A stretch of DNA of 64,000 bases from an uncultured Holophagaceae bacterium (GTDB lineage Bacteria > Acidobacteriota > Holophagae > Holophagales > Holophagaceae): the NCBI GenBank assembly GCA_903937385.1, contig CAIZZF010000001.1, positions 109,128 through 173,127 on the forward strand, in the 5' to 3' direction. The notes below the pieces were generated by a model, which was given only the letters and a program-made list of their open reading frames with translations, was not told the DNA's origin and ran no database searches. The position numbers and the translations under genes were made by a program. Positions 63,231-64,000 of the stretch are shown in pieces. Within the stretch, counting starts at the first letter, position 1. Every line of letters begins with the position of its first letter.

Positions 63231-63858
63231 GGGCGCCCCCCAGCTTGAGGAAGATCTCCCGCCAGGGCTCTGACAGGGCCGCCGCATCCCGGGCGATGGT
63301 GGCCGCGTCCCCCCGGGGGAAGGGGCCTGTGCGGCCCGCGGGACCGCGCTCCGTGATGTTGCGCAGGGTGGCCTCGGCCAGCGGCAGCAGGCCCCGCCCC
63401 GGCAGGGCCACACCCTGAGCGCGCAGCAAGGCCTCGGCCCCCAGCCAGAGGGTGGCCGCGTGGCCCGAGGTAAGCACCGCCGCCGCGTGGTAGAGGGGCT
63501 TCAGCTCCCCCGGCAGGTCGAAGGCCGCGAAGCCCAGGTCCCCGAAGGCGCGGCGCAGCTCGTCCGGCACGGCCCCGGTGATCGCCAGGGGCGTGCCCGA
63601 CCAGTCCCGGGCCCGGCCGTCAAAGCTGGTCAGCGGGTGGGCGCAGGGCACCCCCGGCAGGTGCAGGCTGCCCGCCAGGTGGACGCAGCGACCCGGGAAC
63701 CGCGCCGCGCAGCCGGCCACCGCGTGGTCCGGCACCGCCAGCAGCACCAGCCCCGCGGGCTGGGCCGAGTGCTCCAGCAGCGCCGCCCGCTCGCCCCAGG
63801 CCTCCGCCAGCGCGCGCCCCGCGCGGCCCCGGCCCAGGATGGAGATGGTTGCGGTCAT
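63223..63858 (-). CDS. DUF2520 / Rossmann-fold protein
   Basis: A 211-residue protein. A Rossmann motif (ISILGRGRAGRALAEAWGE) lies at the N-terminus, and the DUF2520 part includes HLAGSLHLPGVPCAHPLTSFDG, LYHAAAVLTSGHAATLWLG and GRTGPFPRGDAATIARD. This family resembles ProC/F420-dependent reductases but has no assigned reaction. ATG start 25 bp from the heptamer array. Its end overlaps miaE. Confidence 0.85.
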   Translation of the reverse strand: MTATISILGRGRAGRALAEAWGERAALLEHSAQPAGLVLLAVPDHAVAGCAARFPGRCVHLAGSLHLPGVPCAHPLTSFDGRARDWSGTPLAITGAVPDELRRAFGDLGFAAFDLPGELKPLYHAAAVLTSGHAATLWLGAEALLRAQGVALPGRGLLPLAEATLRNITERGPAGRTGPFPRGDAATIARDAAALSEPWREIFLKLGGALD

Positions 63859-63883
63859 GGGGAGAGGCTAGCAGGTAGCTCTT

Positions 63884-64000
63884 GGCTATCAGCTATCAGC
63901 TATCAGCTATCAGCTATCAGCTATCAGCTATCAGCTATCAGCTATCAGCTATCAGCTATCAGCTATCAGCTATCAGCTATCAGCTATCAGCTATCAGCTA
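63884..64000. repeat. Heptamer tandem array (TATCAGC), about 16 units, open at window end
   Basis: The unit TATCAGC repeats without error from about 63884 to the window end (117 bp, 16-17 units). Its first bases match the left arm of the element at 62413, so it may be the left end of another such element. It begins 25 bp ahead of the DUF2520 start, in promoter position. Confidence 0.95.

Noticed and set aside
63884..64000. CRISPR array
   Set aside because: The unit is 7 bp with no spacers and there are no cas genes.

Overview
The window is a GC-rich, gene-dense stretch of a bacterial chromosome. The organism looks like a diderm (Gram-negative-type) bacterium: it carries a TolB-Pal-CpoB set, several lipoproteins with lipoboxes, a TonB-C-like periplasmic protein, and the flagellar proteins FliL and FliN. 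The signalling style (multi-PAS hybrid kinase, FIST, PilZ and DUF4388 proteins), the codon bias and the surface proteins fit Acidobacteriota, class Holophagae (Geothrix-like). That placement is inference; the window has no rRNA, tRNA or other taxonomic marker. No transposase, integrase, phage gene or CRISPR array was seen.

Layout. 1-2,760: start of the division/cell-wall cluster on the minus strand (mraZ-rsmH-ftsL-ftsI, the last cut by the window edge) behind five 10-bp-spaced MraZ-type boxes. 2,900-9,650: a signalling island on the minus strand (response regulator, FIST sensor, hybrid kinase, PleD-like regulator with a degenerate GGDEF). 9,690-12,300: hinT-like gene divergent from trmL, a stand-alone B12-binding protein and radA. 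12,300-14,940: a PilZ/receiver-like protein and an orphan. 14,950-23,500: a giant secreted protein (Asp-box propeller, 18 Ig-like repeats, C-terminal dockerin) followed 12 bp later by a lipoprotein with a cohesin-like body. 23,600-25,360: a PfaD/nitronate-monooxygenase-like protein.

25,500-34,820: branched-chain amino acid synthesis, as leuA-leuB-ilvB-ilvN-ilvC on the minus strand, divergent from lysR-leuC-leuD on the plus strand. Between leuB and ilvB lies an intrinsic terminator with a competing antiterminator hairpin placed just past the leuB stop codon, which suggests attenuation sensed through the end of leuB itself. 35,100-46,000: mixed housekeeping (YicC, threonine aldolase, UppP, a Nat-type ABC exporter, YvcK, a DUF4388 protein, TruA, HU). 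46,300-50,400: fliL, fliN, a ThiD-like kinase, an orphan and a CDF metal exporter.

51,000-63,860: minus-strand genes for Dus, Rho, a hydrolase, SixA, and a tightly packed run tetR-M61 peptidase-GT2-rnhB-mutT-tolB-pal-cpoB, then MiaE and a DUF2520 protein. Several intergenic spaces hold palindromic elements bounded by inverted arrays of short tandem repeats (34,901-35,077; 50,427-50,961; 62,413-62,620; and a heptamer array running off the end at 63,884). Together with the cohesin/dockerin pair and the leuB-ilvB attenuator, these are the least ordinary parts of the window.
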